Source: Saprospiraceae bacterium (GTDB lineage: Bacteria; Bacteroidota; Bacteroidia; Chitinophagales; Saprospiraceae). Taken from it: a stretch of DNA of 64,000 nt. The DNA is taken from assembly GCA_027488935.1 (NCBI GenBank), contig JAIYAP010000039.1:17318-81317 (forward strand). Direction: 5' to 3'. Below the pieces are notes generated by a model. The model worked only from the letters and a program-made list of their open reading frames with translations, did no database searches and was not told where the DNA came from. The first letter of the stretch is position 1. Each line of letters opens with the position of its first letter. Shown piece after piece: positions 46,362 to 56,432 of this stretch. The position numbers were made by a program, and so were the translations under genes.

Positions 46362-46805
46362 TTAGCGTCGTTTGCGCGGTTGATTCCACTCTTCCTTTTC
46401 GGCAAAATTTACAATACGTTTCATAAAATTGACCATGGAAAGAAATACCAGAAAACCGAACGTCACAACAAGATAAATCCAGCGGTAGGTGCCTGCATCA
46501 CGCAAATCAATGCCCGAAAACAACCAAGCCGCCAATCCACTACTAAACGCCAAAGCCAGGTAACTGTATACCGAACTGCCCCAATACTTGGCAAAGTTGT
46601 CGGCCCGCAGACTAAGCAGGCTGTTGAACAGCGCAAACAACAACAAAAAAGCAGACGATATGGACCAAGGAAACAGGGGGTCTTGCAAAAACAGATTGGT
46701 CACGGTGAGTAGCCATGCGCACACCATTAAAAGAATACCCAAGGTAAAAATAAGCCCTGCCTGGACAATTGGCTTTGCAATATTACGCTCAATAAGACTA
46801 AACAT
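46362..46805 (-). CDS. hypothetical four-helix membrane protein
   Basis: The 147-residue protein has four predicted membrane helices: about 14-36, 47-67, 78-99 and 107-127. Ends are charged, the C-terminus with EEWNQPRKRR. No family is recognised. It lies 26 bp upstream of the lipoprotein MsrB on the same strand. Confidence 0.6.
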   Translation of the reverse strand: MFSLIERNIAKPIVQAGLIFTLGILLMVCAWLLTVTNLFLQDPLFPWSISSAFLLLFALFNSLLSLRADNFAKYWGSSVYSYLALAFSSGLAAWLFSGIDLRDAGTYRWIYLVVTFGFLVFLSMVNFMKRIVNFAEKEEWNQPRKRR

Positions 46806-46860
46806 CGTTTTTTACATTAATGGGTTATCAATTCAATATCACTAGATTGAACAAAGAGGC

Positions 46861-47271
46861 CTACCGGATCATTACCCCTTTTCGGTCAAGGAACGGAATT
46901 TCAGTAAAATGCATTTCATCCATACTGCCCGGCACAAACACGTATTTTTTATCGTACAAATAGTCGTTGTAGGTAAAACTTACCCAAAACTCGTTAGCAA
47001 GACTTAAAACGTCTTTTTGCACGGGTTCAATTTTTACAACTTCCAGTGGGCCAATTTCTTCCCAGAAATAGCGCATCGTGGAGGTACGGCGTTGCTCGCC
47101 TGCGATTTCGCCGTAACCGCGCGAATTAACCAACACCCCTTGGATTGGCTCATCTTTTAAGTTGATCAAATAGGAATCCCAAAAGTAATCGTCGTCTTCC
47201 TCAGAAGGCAAACGCGGAACGATGGCAATGGCCAAGTCCTCCACTTTTAAAATCGGGATGTCTTTTTTCAT
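46861..47271 (-). CDS. conserved hypothetical protein next to lipB
   Basis: The 136-residue soluble protein has no signal peptide. It is acidic near the N-terminus (LPSEEDDDYFWDSYLINLKDEP), then has FWVSFTYNDYLYDKKYVFVPGSMDEMHFTEIPFLDRKGVMIR. No known domain was recognised. It starts 10 bp after the lipB stop on the same strand and could be co-transcribed. Confidence 0.6.
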   Translation of the reverse strand: MKKDIPILKVEDLAIAIVPRLPSEEDDDYFWDSYLINLKDEPIQGVLVNSRGYGEIAGEQRRTSTMRYFWEEIGPLEVVKIEPVQKDVLSLANEFWVSFTYNDYLYDKKYVFVPGSMDEMHFTEIPFLDRKGVMIR

Positions 47272-47281
47272 GGCAAATTAA

Positions 47282-48046
47282 TTATAAATTTTCTGTATGT
47301 TCGGAAACAACACATTCAAAAACAGCACTGAAATGGCGTTTAATATGGTGTTTTACTTCCGAAAGATCGATGGTTTTGTTCATTTCAATGGCCAGGGTTG
47401 TCACGGTTTTATCGGGATCTATGATGCCACAAGGTACGATATATTCAAAGTACTCGAGGGGGGTATTAATGTTAAAAGCCCAGCCATGCAGGGTTACCCA
47501 GCGACTTAAATGTACCCCAATTGCGCATATTTTGCGTTGTTTTCCCCAAAAATCGGCATCCGGGTTTGCAATATTTCCTTTAGGTGCTCCTTGTACCCAT
47601 ACTCCGGTATAGTCTTTGATACGGTATGCTTCGATGCCATATTCAGCCAGCACCCGAATGATTACTTCTTCGATATTGCGCACATACCGGTGTACATCAT
47701 TGAAAAAACGATCGAGGTCGAGAATAGGATAACCTACAATTTGCCCAGGTCCGTGAAACGTAATATCACCGCCTCGATTGATGGGAAAATACTGAATACC
47801 GCGCTCCTGTAATTGCGCTTCGGAGAGTAGCAGATGGTCGATGCTGCCACTTTTACCGAGGGTGTACACAGGCGGATGTTCAACCAACAGCAGATAGTGC
47901 TTTTGTACCCAGTCGCTGGGCGAAATGTCCCTTGCTCCCATTTTGCGCTCTACCAAACTGCGGTGCAGCGCGGTTTGATAATCCCAGGCCGTTTGGTAAT
48001 CCACCTGGCCTAAATCCTGAAAATAGGTTGTTTGCATGATTTTCAT
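47282..48046 (-). CDS. lipB: octanoyltransferase (lipoate synthesis)
   Basis: The start chosen is ATG 48046 (MKIMQTTYFQDLG); an ATG at 48037 is also possible and one at 48115 extends too far. The 254-residue enzyme moves octanoyl groups from ACP to lipoyl domains. Motifs: VEHPPVYTLGKSG, then NRGGDITFHGPGQIVGYPILDL and GVHLSRWVTLHGWAFNINTPL. Catalytic Cys is probably in the IVPCGI segment near the C-terminus and Lys in QRKICAIGVH. Confidence 0.9.
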   Translation of the reverse strand: MKIMQTTYFQDLGQVDYQTAWDYQTALHRSLVERKMGARDISPSDWVQKHYLLLVEHPPVYTLGKSGSIDHLLLSEAQLQERGIQYFPINRGGDITFHGPGQIVGYPILDLDRFFNDVHRYVRNIEEVIIRVLAEYGIEAYRIKDYTGVWVQGAPKGNIANPDADFWGKQRKICAIGVHLSRWVTLHGWAFNINTPLEYFEYIVPCGIIDPDKTVTTLAIEMNKTIDLSEVKHHIKRHFSAVFECVVSEHTENL

Positions 48047-48206
48047 CAAAAAAGGGTTTAACAAAAACAATCCGAAGTTGTTTGAAAATTGTCGAAAACT
48101 ACTGTTTTTTAGCATGTTTTAATACCATTATTGCAACTTTATACACGTTTTCATTTTTTCACAAAATAAAATTCGGGAATAGCGTGTCCAATCCAAAAAG
48201 GGGGTC

Positions 48207-48214
48207 TACCTTTG
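48207..48214 (+). promoter_or_regulatory. TACCTTTG promoter box for pyrG
   Basis: TACCTTTG followed by CGTCCCG lies 25 bp before the pyrG ATG. No TTG at the -33 distance. Confidence 0.4.
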
Positions 48215-48239
48215 CGTCCCGTAACAATTCCAACGATAC

Positions 48240-49838
48240 ATGACTAAATACATATTTGTTACGGGCGGCGTGACCTCTTCGCTTGGCAAAGGCATTTTAT
48301 GTGCTTCCCTTGCTAAATTACTCCAGGCACGCGGATTTTCCGTTACGATCCAGAAATTTGATCCCTATTTGAATGTCGACCCCGGCACACTCAATCCTTA
48401 TGAGCATGGCGAATGCTATGTTACGGATGATGGCGCTGAGACTGACTTAGATTTGGGACACTATGAGCGTTTTTTGAATACGCCAACCTCCCGCGCCAAC
48501 AACGTGACGACCGGTTCGGTGTATCAAACCGTAATCAACCAAGAGCGTGAAGGCGCTTATTTGGGCAAAACCGTTCAAATTATTCCACACATTACCGACG
48601 AAATCAAGCGCCGGATGTTGTTGCTGGGCCAAAGCGGCAATTACGATATTGTGATTACGGAACTCGGCGGCACGGTGGGCGATATTGAATCGTTGCCTTA
48701 TGTGGAGTCGGTACGACAAGTGCGCTGGGAACTAGGAAAGGACAATTGCATCGTGATTCACCTCACGCTGGTTCCTTATTTGAAAGCAGCCAAGGAACTC
48801 AAAACCAAACCGACGCAACATTCAGTGAAAGAACTGTTGAGCCTTGGCATCCAACCGGACATCCTGGCTTGCCGAACCGAACATCCTTTGGGGCAAGATT
48901 TGCGCCGTAAACTGGCCTTGTTTTGCAATGTAGAAATGTCTTCCGTCATTGAGGCCATGGATGCAGAAAGCATTTACGATGTGCCGTTGATGTTGCTGAA
49001 AGAGCGTTTGGATAGCGTAGTGATTTCGAAATTGCACTTGAATGACCGCCGTGAGCCCAATTTAAATTCCTGGAAAAAATTTCTGGGTAAGCTCAAAACG
49101 CCCTTGTACTCCGTAAAAATAGGCTTGATCGGAAAATACAATGAACTACCCGATGCATATAAGTCTATTTATGAGTCTTTTGTGCATGCTGGCGCGATCA
49201 ATGAATGTAAGGTAATTGTTGAACCGATCCATGCCGAACAATTAGAAGGCACGTATAAATCGGTAGGTGATACGTTGTCTGGCTTGAAAGGTATTTTGGT
49301 AGCACCTGGTTTCGGTGAGCGGGGCATTGAAGGCAAGTTGATGGCCATTCGGTATGCCCGTGAAAACAACATTCCGTTTTTCGGCATTTGCCTGGGCATG
49401 CAAACCGCTTGCGTAGAATTTGCGCGCAATGTACTCGGACTTAAAGATGCCGCTTCAACCGAGGTAGATAAACACACCAGCAATCCGGTGATCGACATGA
49501 TGGAAGACCAAAAAGGCATGACTCAGAAAGGGGGAACCATGCGTTTGGGCGCTTACCCCTGTGAACTTAAAAAGAAGACCAAGGCTTTTGAAGCCTATAA
49601 AAATACGACCATCAGCGAACGCCACCGCCACCGCTGGGAATTTAATAATGCCTACCTGGAACAATTCGAAAAAGCAGGGATGACCGCTACTGGCCTCAAT
49701 CCGGATACCGGTTTGGTGGAAATCATGGAGTTAAAAGACCATAAATGGTTTGTGGGCGTGCAGTTTCACCCGGAATTAAAGAGTACGGTGGAGAATCCGC
49801 ACCCGCTGTTTGTTTCGTTTGTGAAGGCTTGTATTTAA
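48240..49838 (+). CDS. pyrG: CTP synthase
   Basis: The 532-residue enzyme aminates UTP to CTP with glutamine. The synthetase domain starts [18 protein letters not shown] and has [11 protein letters not shown] and the [13 protein letters not shown] segment. The class-I glutaminase domain has [17 protein letters not shown] with the nucleophile Cys and VQFHPELKS with the His. Length and motif order are as usual. A 16-bp repeat array begins about 70 bp after the stop codon. Confidence 0.96.
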   Translation: MTKYIFVTGGVTSSLGKGILCASLAKLLQARGFSVTIQKFDPYLNVDPGTLNPYEHGECYVTDDGAETDLDLGHYERFLNTPTSRANNVTTGSVYQTVINQEREGAYLGKTVQIIPHITDEIKRRMLLLGQSGNYDIVITELGGTVGDIESLPYVESVRQVRWELGKDNCIVIHLTLVPYLKAAKELKTKPTQHSVKELLSLGIQPDILACRTEHPLGQDLRRKLALFCNVEMSSVIEAMDAESIYDVPLMLLKERLDSVVISKLHLNDRREPNLNSWKKFLGKLKTPLYSVKIGLIGKYNELPDAYKSIYESFVHAGAINECKVIVEPIHAEQLEGTYKSVGDTLSGLKGILVAPGFGERGIEGKLMAIRYARENNIPFFGICLGMQTACVEFARNVLGLKDAASTEVDKHTSNPVIDMMEDQKGMTQKGGTMRLGAYPCELKKKTKAFEAYKNTTISERHRHRWEFNNAYLEQFEKAGMTATGLNPDTGLVEIMELKDHKWFVGVQFHPELKSTVENPHPLFVSFVKACI

Positions 49839-49907
49839 ATTTTGTTTATTGGGGAACGTGACACCTTGGAAGATGATCTTCTGAGGTGTTATTTTTTTGG
49901 GGTAGTC

Positions 49908-50147
49908 CGAGGTGTCACCTTCCCAAGGTGTCACCTTCCCGAGGTGTCACCTTCCTAAGGTGTCACCTTCCCGAGGTGTCACCTTCCCGAGGTGTCACCT
50001 TCCCGAGGTGTCACCTTCCCGAGGTGTCATCTTCCTAAGGTGTCATCTTCCTAAGGTGTCACCTTCCCGAGGTGTCACCTTCCCGAGGTGTCACCTTCCC
50101 GAGGTGTCATCTTCCCGAGGTGTCATCTTCCCGAGGTGTCATCTCCA
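49908..50147. repeat. 15-copy 16-bp tandem array, palindromic core AGGTGTCACCT
   Basis: Fifteen units spaced exactly 16 bp apart, beginning AGGTGTCA at 49910 and ending at 50134. The half AGGTGTCA is invariant in all 15. The rest varies between CCTTCCCG, CCTTCCCA, CCTTCCTA, TCTTCCTA and TCTTCCCG. The core AGGTG-T-CACCT is a palindrome. 16 is not a multiple of 3, so frames through it repeat only every 48 bp. A second array of the same family (CCTACCCG variant) begins at 63903. Confidence 0.92.
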
Positions 50148-50207
50148 ATAATATTCATTTTTCAAGTTTTTTTGGTTTTTATAAATCCAGAAGGCACCAA
50201 TGCTTCG

Positions 50208-50215
50208 TAAATTTG
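50208..50215 (+). promoter_or_regulatory. TAAATTTG promoter box for the TonB receptor operon
   Basis: TAAATTTG (TAnnTTTG) lies 21 bp before the ATG. It is followed by GAAAC, unlike the CRnCC seen at housekeeping promoters. It is downstream of the 16-bp array, which could hold an operator. Confidence 0.35.
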
Positions 50216-50236
50216 GAAACGAAAAAAATTAAAAAA

Positions 50237-52504
50237 ATGAAACTTAAGTCTTCCCTGCTTTTTATCTTTTTTTTTGGAGTAACCCATCTCCTTGCTGCCC
50301 ACAATGGCTCCATCAACGGCCAGGTAACCGAAGAAAATGGCCTCGAGCTTACCGGAGCAACGGTACAACTCGATCCAGGCGCGCTGCATACGACGACCAA
50401 CGAACTTGGTTTCTTTAATTTTCCCAATTTGACGGCGGGTACTTATACGGTTACGGTGCAATTCCTTGGTTTCGAAACCAGTATAACCAAAGAGGTGCAA
50501 GTACGCGACAGTGAAACGTCGACCCTCCGGATTGAAATGCTTACGGCACCACTCGATTTGCGGACGGTTGAAATCAGCAATACCCATGTAGCCCGTGGAT
50601 TGCAAACGGTGAGCACGTTGGATATTCAAACACGCCCCGTAAATACCGCACAGGATGTCCTTCGCATGGTGCCTGGTCTTTTTATTGCCCAACATGCTGG
50701 CGGCGGCAAAGCAGAACAACTTTTTCTGCGCGGATTTGACATTGACCACGGTACGGATGTTAATTTGACGGTAGACGGCATGCCCGTGAACATGGTTTCA
50801 CATGCACACGGACAAGGTTATGCCGATTTGCATTTTGTGATTCCTGAGTTAATTGGCACTGTGGCTTATAAAAAAGGGCCTTATGATGCAGATGCGGGTA
50901 ATTTTACCACGGCAGGACGAGTTTCCTTCAAAACAATCGATGCTTTAGACCAAAGTATCGTAAAATTTGAAGCGGGCCAGTTTAACAGCCTGCGTGCTTT
51001 GGGCGCTTTCAACTTGCTTACCAATACAGCCGCTCGAAAAAATCAGCATGCCTATTTAGCCGCAGAAACTGTGTACAGCGATGGGTATTTTGACAGCCCC
51101 CAGGCTTTCCGTCGACTTAATTTATTGGGAAAATACAGCGCCCTGCTCGACGACGATCACCGCATTTCTTTCAGCGCTTCGGCTTTCCAGAGTAATTGGA
51201 ACGCTTCCGGCCAAATACCAGAACGCGCCGTAAAAAGCGGAGCAATTACCCCCTTTGGTGCCATTGACAATACAGAAGGCGGCATCACCAGCCGGTACAA
51301 CTTCAATTTTGAACATACTAAAGGCTTGAAAAACAATGGTTTATTACGCAACCAGGTTTTTTACATCAATTATAATTTTGAACTGTTTTCCAATTTTACC
51401 TTTTTCCTGAATGACCCGATCAATGGCGACCAAATACGCCAAAAGGAAAAACGCAATATTTTTGGTTACAACGGTACGTATCAAAGTGAGCACCAACTGT
51501 TTGGCCAATCTTTACAAAGTGAAATCGGTGTTTTCTTGCGCGCCGACCAGACTGACAAAAGTGAACTTTCCCGCACTAAAAACCGCAGCTATACGACCCA
51601 GGCGCTTGCTTTAGGCGATGTTACCGAAACGAATACAGGTGCATATGTATCCGAGACAATAGAAATTACGGATAAACTGACGTTTAATGCTGCGCTGCGC
51701 GCGGATGTTTTTCAATTTCAATATGAAAACGCACTCGATTCGGCATACAACCCACAAAGCATCACAAGTGCTGTTTTTAGCCCAAAAGCAAATCTTTATT
51801 ACGATTTTACCCCAAAATTTCGTCTTTATGCCTCGGGCGGATACGGATTTCACTCCAATGATACCCGTGTTGTAGTACCCCAAAACGGTTTGCAAACGTT
51901 GCCGAAAGCCACGGGCCTCGATCTTGGCGCTATCGTACAACCAACGCCTGCTTTGTTCTTGCAAGTGGCAGCCTGGTACTTGGCGCTGCAACAGGAGTTT
52001 GTGTATGTGGGCGATGAAGGTGTGGTAGAGCCGGGTGGCCGAACCCGCCGTCAAGGCCTTGATCTGACAGCGCGCCTCCAAATTGCACGTCACTTTTATA
52101 CGGATGTCGACTTTACGTACGCCCATGCGCGCGCCATCGACGAGCCAGAAGGCGGTCAATACATCCCCTTGGCACCAAAATACACGGGCACCGGCGGCAT
52201 CCGCTACGATCGTGGCAAAGGATTGTATGGTGGTTTGCGCTTCCGATATTTAGGCGACCGAGCAGCCAACGGCGATAACAGCTTGATTGCCAAAGGCTAC
52301 TGTGTTGTTGATGCCGTTGGCGGGTGGAAAAACGACCAATTAGAAATCGGTTTTTCCATTCAGAACCTCACCGATGTTAGTTGGAAAGAAGCACAATTTG
52401 AAACAGAATCGCGGCTGCGCAACGAAACAGAACCCGTAACCGAAATACACTACACACCAGGAACACCTTTTTTCTTGAAAGCCAGCTTGGCCTACCGATT
52501 TTAA
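50237..52504 (+). CDS. TonB-dependent receptor with CarboxypepD-reg domain
   Basis: The start is ATG 50237 (MKLKSSLLFIFFFGVTHLLAAHNG); the frame upstream runs through the repeat array. The 755-residue receptor has a signal peptide (about 1-21), an N-terminal CarboxypepD-reg-like domain (about 24-100), a plug (about 115-230) and a barrel ending in aromatic SLAYRF. The plug carries a His-rich loop, SHAHGQGYADLHF at 188-200, and HAGGGKAEQLFLRGFDIDHG at 153-172. These His residues suggest a metal or metal-complex substrate (inference). It is followed by two DUF4331 genes and a TPR lipoprotein. Confidence 0.9.
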   Translation: MKLKSSLLFIFFFGVTHLLAAHNGSINGQVTEENGLELTGATVQLDPGALHTTTNELGFFNFPNLTAGTYTVTVQFLGFETSITKEVQVRDSETSTLRIEMLTAPLDLRTVEISNTHVARGLQTVSTLDIQTRPVNTAQDVLRMVPGLFIAQHAGGGKAEQLFLRGFDIDHGTDVNLTVDGMPVNMVSHAHGQGYADLHFVIPELIGTVAYKKGPYDADAGNFTTAGRVSFKTIDALDQSIVKFEAGQFNSLRALGAFNLLTNTAARKNQHAYLAAETVYSDGYFDSPQAFRRLNLLGKYSALLDDDHRISFSASAFQSNWNASGQIPERAVKSGAITPFGAIDNTEGGITSRYNFNFEHTKGLKNNGLLRNQVFYINYNFELFSNFTFFLNDPINGDQIRQKEKRNIFGYNGTYQSEHQLFGQSLQSEIGVFLRADQTDKSELSRTKNRSYTTQALALGDVTETNTGAYVSETIEITDKLTFNAALRADVFQFQYENALDSAYNPQSITSAVFSPKANLYYDFTPKFRLYASGGYGFHSNDTRVVVPQNGLQTLPKATGLDLGAIVQPTPALFLQVAAWYLALQQEFVYVGDEGVVEPGGRTRRQGLDLTARLQIARHFYTDVDFTYAHARAIDEPEGGQYIPLAPKYTGTGGIRYDRGKGLYGGLRFRYLGDRAANGDNSLIAKGYCVVDAVGGWKNDQLEIGFSIQNLTDVSWKEAQFETESRLRNETEPVTEIHYTPGTPFFLKASLAYRF

Positions 52505-52609
52505 GGACAATTAACTAAACGGCTGTTTATCAATTATTTACCATGAAATAAAAGCAACTGTGCTTGTATTTCCAGCCCAACGCATGCCTTTTTTTCACCT
52601 AACATATTC

Positions 52610-54361
52610 ATGCTTAAATTTTTCACACAGATGAATCTACCCAAATTTGCAGCCATGCCCAAAGCCATCCAGATGGTCGCATTCGGTCTGCTGCTCGGAA
52701 TAAACCTCCGGGCATCCTCGCACCGCGAGGCGCCACTCATCGCCAATGATCCGCTTGCGGACAATACCGATGTGTACGCCTTCCGCAGCCCCGACAACCC
52801 CAACACCATTACCATTATTGCCAATTACATTCCCGCTGAGTTGCCACATGGCGGACCGAATTACAACACTTTTGGTGAAAACATTCGGTACGAAATCCAT
52901 ATCGACAACAACCCGGCAAAAGTGGGCGATGAGGTAACGTACCGCTTTACCTTCACCCGGGTCAATCAGGACCCAACCACGTTCTTCAACATTCGCCTCG
53001 GTCAGCGCAACCTGCGCACAACGTACACCTGCGAACGCTCGATTGACGGTGGACTTAGCTGGCAAACCATCCTCACCAACGGAGAAGTACCGCCTCCGTT
53101 CATCGGTCCGCGCTCTATCGAATCGGGTGTTGGCCTGGGTTCTGACTATGAAACTTTAATCGAGTCGGCCATCCTGAACAGCACAACCGGTGAAAAATTG
53201 TTTTGCGGACCTGCTGATGATCCATTTTTTGTGGATTTGGGCGGCGTTTTTGACCTTGGAAACTTGCCACGGCAAGGCGGTGCTGCCAGCCGCGATGGTT
53301 TGGCGCAGTACAATGTGCACAGCATTTGTTTGCAAATTCCTATTGCTACGTTACTTCGGGCAGGGGTAAACCCTGCTCCTACGGGTATTTTGGATGGCAA
53401 TTTTGTCATCGGCGTATGGGCTTCGTCCAGCCGCAAAGCAACACGCACCTTGAAAACGGGTGGCGGCTATGACGATGATGGTACTTGGGTGCAAGTGAGC
53501 CGCTTGGGTATGCCTTTGACCAACGAAGTGGTGATTCCAATCGGATTCAAAGACTATTGGAACAGCATTACCCCGTACGACGAATTGGCGGATACCGTTT
53601 TGGATGGATTTTTCTTCAATCCTGAATTGGCGTTGTATATGGATGACTCCAAATTTGGTGGCGCTGTCCCAGCCTTCAAACCATTGCGTATTCAGCGTAA
53701 ATCGTTGGGCGCTTTCAATTTTGCCAATGGCAACAACGGACTATTTGGGTTGAAAGGAACTGCTGCTGTGGCTGGAACGGCGTTGGATGATGCCATTTTT
53801 GGTACTTTATTGTTGCCAGGCGCTGGCAAACCACGTTCGGTGGATTTGTGGCCTATTTTCCACACCGGTGTTCCAAATTTCCCGCCTTATCAGTTGGCAA
53901 CGGGTAAAAACGGTAACCCATTGGCTGCAGGTAAACCATTTATCAACAATTTTCTGCCGAATGGCGGCGATATGTTGCGCCTGAACATGGCAACACCCGT
54001 TACCCAGCGCAACGACCCGGCTTTTAGCGCCCTTGGCATTGTGCAAGCAGCTGTTTTAGGCCTCACGGATCCAACATATGCTTCCTCTGCAGATTTACAG
54101 TTTATCCCAAACATGGACGGATTCCCGAATGGCCGCCGCCTGGAAGATGACGTAACCCGTATCGAGTTACAGGCTGTAGCAGGTGTTGCCCTTGCCGCTA
54201 TTGGACTTTGGTATGACGATTATACGCCAAGTGGAAGCCCGGTTACCCAAAACTTATTGAACGTCCTCACCTACTCAACAGGCGTAGATAAAAACGACAA
54301 ACCCTTCAAAACTGCCTTCCCTTACGTTGCCACGCCTTGGGCCGGAACAGAAACAAACTAA
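52610..54361 (+). CDS. DUF4331 protein, copy 1 (no sorting domain)
   Basis: The 583-residue product has a signal-like N-terminus ending near NLRASSHREAP, the usual mature start of this family (SSHREAPLIANDPLADNTDVYAF). Several acidic, Gly-rich segments recur: DDPFFVDLGGVFDLG, then GFKDYWNSITPYDELADT and LYMDDSKFGGAVP. It is about 60-70% alike by eye to copy 2 but ends at the conserved TPWAGTETN with no type IX domain. Starts at 52631 or later are also possible. It follows the TonB receptor by about 105 bp. The function of DUF4331 is not known. Confidence 0.88.
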   Translation: MLKFFTQMNLPKFAAMPKAIQMVAFGLLLGINLRASSHREAPLIANDPLADNTDVYAFRSPDNPNTITIIANYIPAELPHGGPNYNTFGENIRYEIHIDNNPAKVGDEVTYRFTFTRVNQDPTTFFNIRLGQRNLRTTYTCERSIDGGLSWQTILTNGEVPPPFIGPRSIESGVGLGSDYETLIESAILNSTTGEKLFCGPADDPFFVDLGGVFDLGNLPRQGGAASRDGLAQYNVHSICLQIPIATLLRAGVNPAPTGILDGNFVIGVWASSSRKATRTLKTGGGYDDDGTWVQVSRLGMPLTNEVVIPIGFKDYWNSITPYDELADTVLDGFFFNPELALYMDDSKFGGAVPAFKPLRIQRKSLGAFNFANGNNGLFGLKGTAAVAGTALDDAIFGTLLLPGAGKPRSVDLWPIFHTGVPNFPPYQLATGKNGNPLAAGKPFINNFLPNGGDMLRLNMATPVTQRNDPAFSALGIVQAAVLGLTDPTYASSADLQFIPNMDGFPNGRRLEDDVTRIELQAVAGVALAAIGLWYDDYTPSGSPVTQNLLNVLTYSTGVDKNDKPFKTAFPYVATPWAGTETN

Positions 54362-54388
54362 TTGCAAACCACCTTTAAATTCAATACA

Positions 54389-56419
54389 ATGAACGTTATA
54401 TTCAAACAACTGCTGATCCTTTGCGCCATGCTTGGCGCAATGCAGGTAGCACAGGCTTCGAGCCACCGTGAGGCGCCGCTGATCGCAGATGATCCTTTGG
54501 CTGATAATGTGGACGTATATGCTTTCCGCAGTCCCGATCGCCCCAACACGGTTACCCTCATTGCAACTTATGTACCCCTTCAGTTGCCACAAGGCGGACC
54601 AAATTATTACTCTTTTGGTGAAAATATCCGCTATGAAATCCACATCGACAACAATCCGGCAAAACCCGGCGATGAATTGATCTATCGGGTAGAATTTAAA
54701 ACAGTCAATGAAGACCCTACCACTTTTTTCAATATTCGCTTAGGCAAACGCAATTTGAAAATGGTGTACACCTTGTATCGCTCTGATAACGGTGGGCAAT
54801 CCTTTATTCCAATTATTCAAAATCGCGCGGTGCCCCCGACCAATATTGGCGCACGCAGCATTAATTCTCCTTTAGGTTTAGGGAAAACCTACCAACAATT
54901 GGTCAATGAATCCACATTGTATGCTTCAACCGGCGAACAAGTGTACATCGGCCCATCTGATGATCCGTTTTTTGTAGACTTAGGTGGTATTTTTGACCTT
55001 GGTGATGCGCCGCGGCAGAATGCACAGGCACGCGATGGATTGGCTTGCATGAATGTAAGTACCATTGCCATTCAGGTTCCGATTGGTTTTTTGCGCAAAA
55101 AAGGCGCTGCTGCCAGTCCGTTAAACATCCTTGACCCGAATTATGTAATTGGGGTGTGGGCAAGCGCAAGCCGTAAAAAAGTACGCACTTTGAGCGCTGG
55201 CAAAGAAACATACAGTGGCGATTGGGTGCAAGTGAGCCGCCTCGGTATGCCTTTGACCAACGAAGCAGTGATTCCAATTGGTTTCAAAGACTACTGGAAC
55301 AGCCTTACCCCTTATGATGAACTGGCTGATACTCAATTAGATGGCTTTTTCTACAACCCTGAATTGGCGCTTTATATGGATGATTCGCAGTTTGGGGGCG
55401 CTGTACCAGGCTTTTCAAAACTGCGTATTCAGCGCAATGCTTTGGGCTCTTTCGACTTTGGCAATGGCAAAAACGGCTTGTTTGGTTTAAAAGGCAGTCC
55501 CGCAGTGGCAGGTACCGCCCTGGATGATGCCATTTTTGGCACCCTTTTATTGCCCGGCGCAGGAAAGCCGCGTTCGGTCGATTTGTGGCCTATATTCCAT
55601 ACGGGCGTTCCGAATTTCCCGCCTTATCAATTGGCGACGGGTAAAAACGGCAATCCTTTGGCTCCTGGCAAACCATTCATTAACAACTTTTTGCCCAATG
55701 GCGGTGATATGTTGCGTTTGAACATGGCCGTTCCAGTTACCCAGCGCAATGACCCGAATTTCAGCAGCCTCGGTATTGTACAGGCGGCCGTATTGGGTTT
55801 GACCAATCCACAATATGCCAACATCAACTTACAGTTTATTCCAAACATGGATGGTTTCCCCAACGGCCGCCGCTTGGAAGATGATGTGACCCGTATTGAA
55901 TTACAGGCTGTTTCCGGTGTAGCTTTGGCCGCAATCGGTTTGTGGTACGACGATTTTAACGGCAGCAACCCTGTTTCACAGGATTTGTTGGATGTATTGA
56001 CGTACACTACTGGCGTGGAGAAAAATGATGCGACGTTCAAAAATCGTTTCCCTTATGTAGCCCTTCCTTGGGCGGGCGACGGTGTTTGTGGCGGCAAAAT
56101 CGCTTCTATCAATGCTTCTGGCGAAGAACGCAGCAGCACGATTGGCATCCAGCCAGCACAGGCTTTGATGTCCAACTACCCAAATCCATTCCAAAGCACA
56201 ACTACCCTCAACCTGCACCTCGCTACCGCAGCAAAAGTGCAAGTGTTGGTGTACGACAACAATGGCCGTTTGGTAAGTACCGTCGTGAATGGTCAAAAAG
56301 ACGCAGGCGATTACCAAATGCAGGTTGAACTCACCCAGCAACCCGCAGGCACGTATTATGCAGTCATTTTGACCGATGGTAAATTGATCCAATCGCTCAA
56401 ATTGAGTAAAACAAACTAA
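54389..56419 (+). CDS. DUF4331 protein, copy 2 with type IX sorting domain
   Basis: The start is ATG 54389 (MNVIFKQLLILCAMLGAMQVAQASSHREAP); a TTG nine codons earlier is less likely. The 676-residue product has a signal peptide, the DUF4331 region (about 28-580) and a C-terminal type A sorting domain (about 600-676: SNYPNPFQSTTTLNLHL, VLVYDNNGRLVST, GTYYAVILTDGKLIQSLKLSKTN). It begins 27 bp after copy 1 and is clearly its tandem duplicate with an added export tag, so the two probably sit on different sides of the outer membrane. Confidence 0.9.
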   Translation: MNVIFKQLLILCAMLGAMQVAQASSHREAPLIADDPLADNVDVYAFRSPDRPNTVTLIATYVPLQLPQGGPNYYSFGENIRYEIHIDNNPAKPGDELIYRVEFKTVNEDPTTFFNIRLGKRNLKMVYTLYRSDNGGQSFIPIIQNRAVPPTNIGARSINSPLGLGKTYQQLVNESTLYASTGEQVYIGPSDDPFFVDLGGIFDLGDAPRQNAQARDGLACMNVSTIAIQVPIGFLRKKGAAASPLNILDPNYVIGVWASASRKKVRTLSAGKETYSGDWVQVSRLGMPLTNEAVIPIGFKDYWNSLTPYDELADTQLDGFFYNPELALYMDDSQFGGAVPGFSKLRIQRNALGSFDFGNGKNGLFGLKGSPAVAGTALDDAIFGTLLLPGAGKPRSVDLWPIFHTGVPNFPPYQLATGKNGNPLAPGKPFINNFLPNGGDMLRLNMAVPVTQRNDPNFSSLGIVQAAVLGLTNPQYANINLQFIPNMDGFPNGRRLEDDVTRIELQAVSGVALAAIGLWYDDFNGSNPVSQDLLDVLTYTTGVEKNDATFKNRFPYVALPWAGDGVCGGKIASINASGEERSSTIGIQPAQALMSNYPNPFQSTTTLNLHLATAAKVQVLVYDNNGRLVSTVVNGQKDAGDYQMQVELTQQPAGTYYAVILTDGKLIQSLKLSKTN

Positions 56420-56432
56420 AAATCAATCGGTC

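Larger units (their letters stand above)
49858..50236. other. intergenic region between pyrG and the TonB receptor
   Basis: Starts with an inverted pair GTGACACCTTGGAAGATGAT / ATCTTCTGAGGTGTTA, which with its T-run at 49890-49897 could terminate pyrG transcripts. Then comes the 15-copy 16-bp array, then 90 bp with the promoter box TAAATTTG (50208-50215) before the receptor ATG at 50237. Confidence 0.6.

Noticed and set aside
49908..50147. CRISPR array upstream of the TonB receptor.
   Set aside because: Units follow each other without unique spacers and the period is only 16 bp; no cas gene is present.
49912..50151. 79-codon open frame through the 16-bp array.
   Set aside because: The peptide is a 16-residue repeat caused by the DNA period; no start signal and no family.
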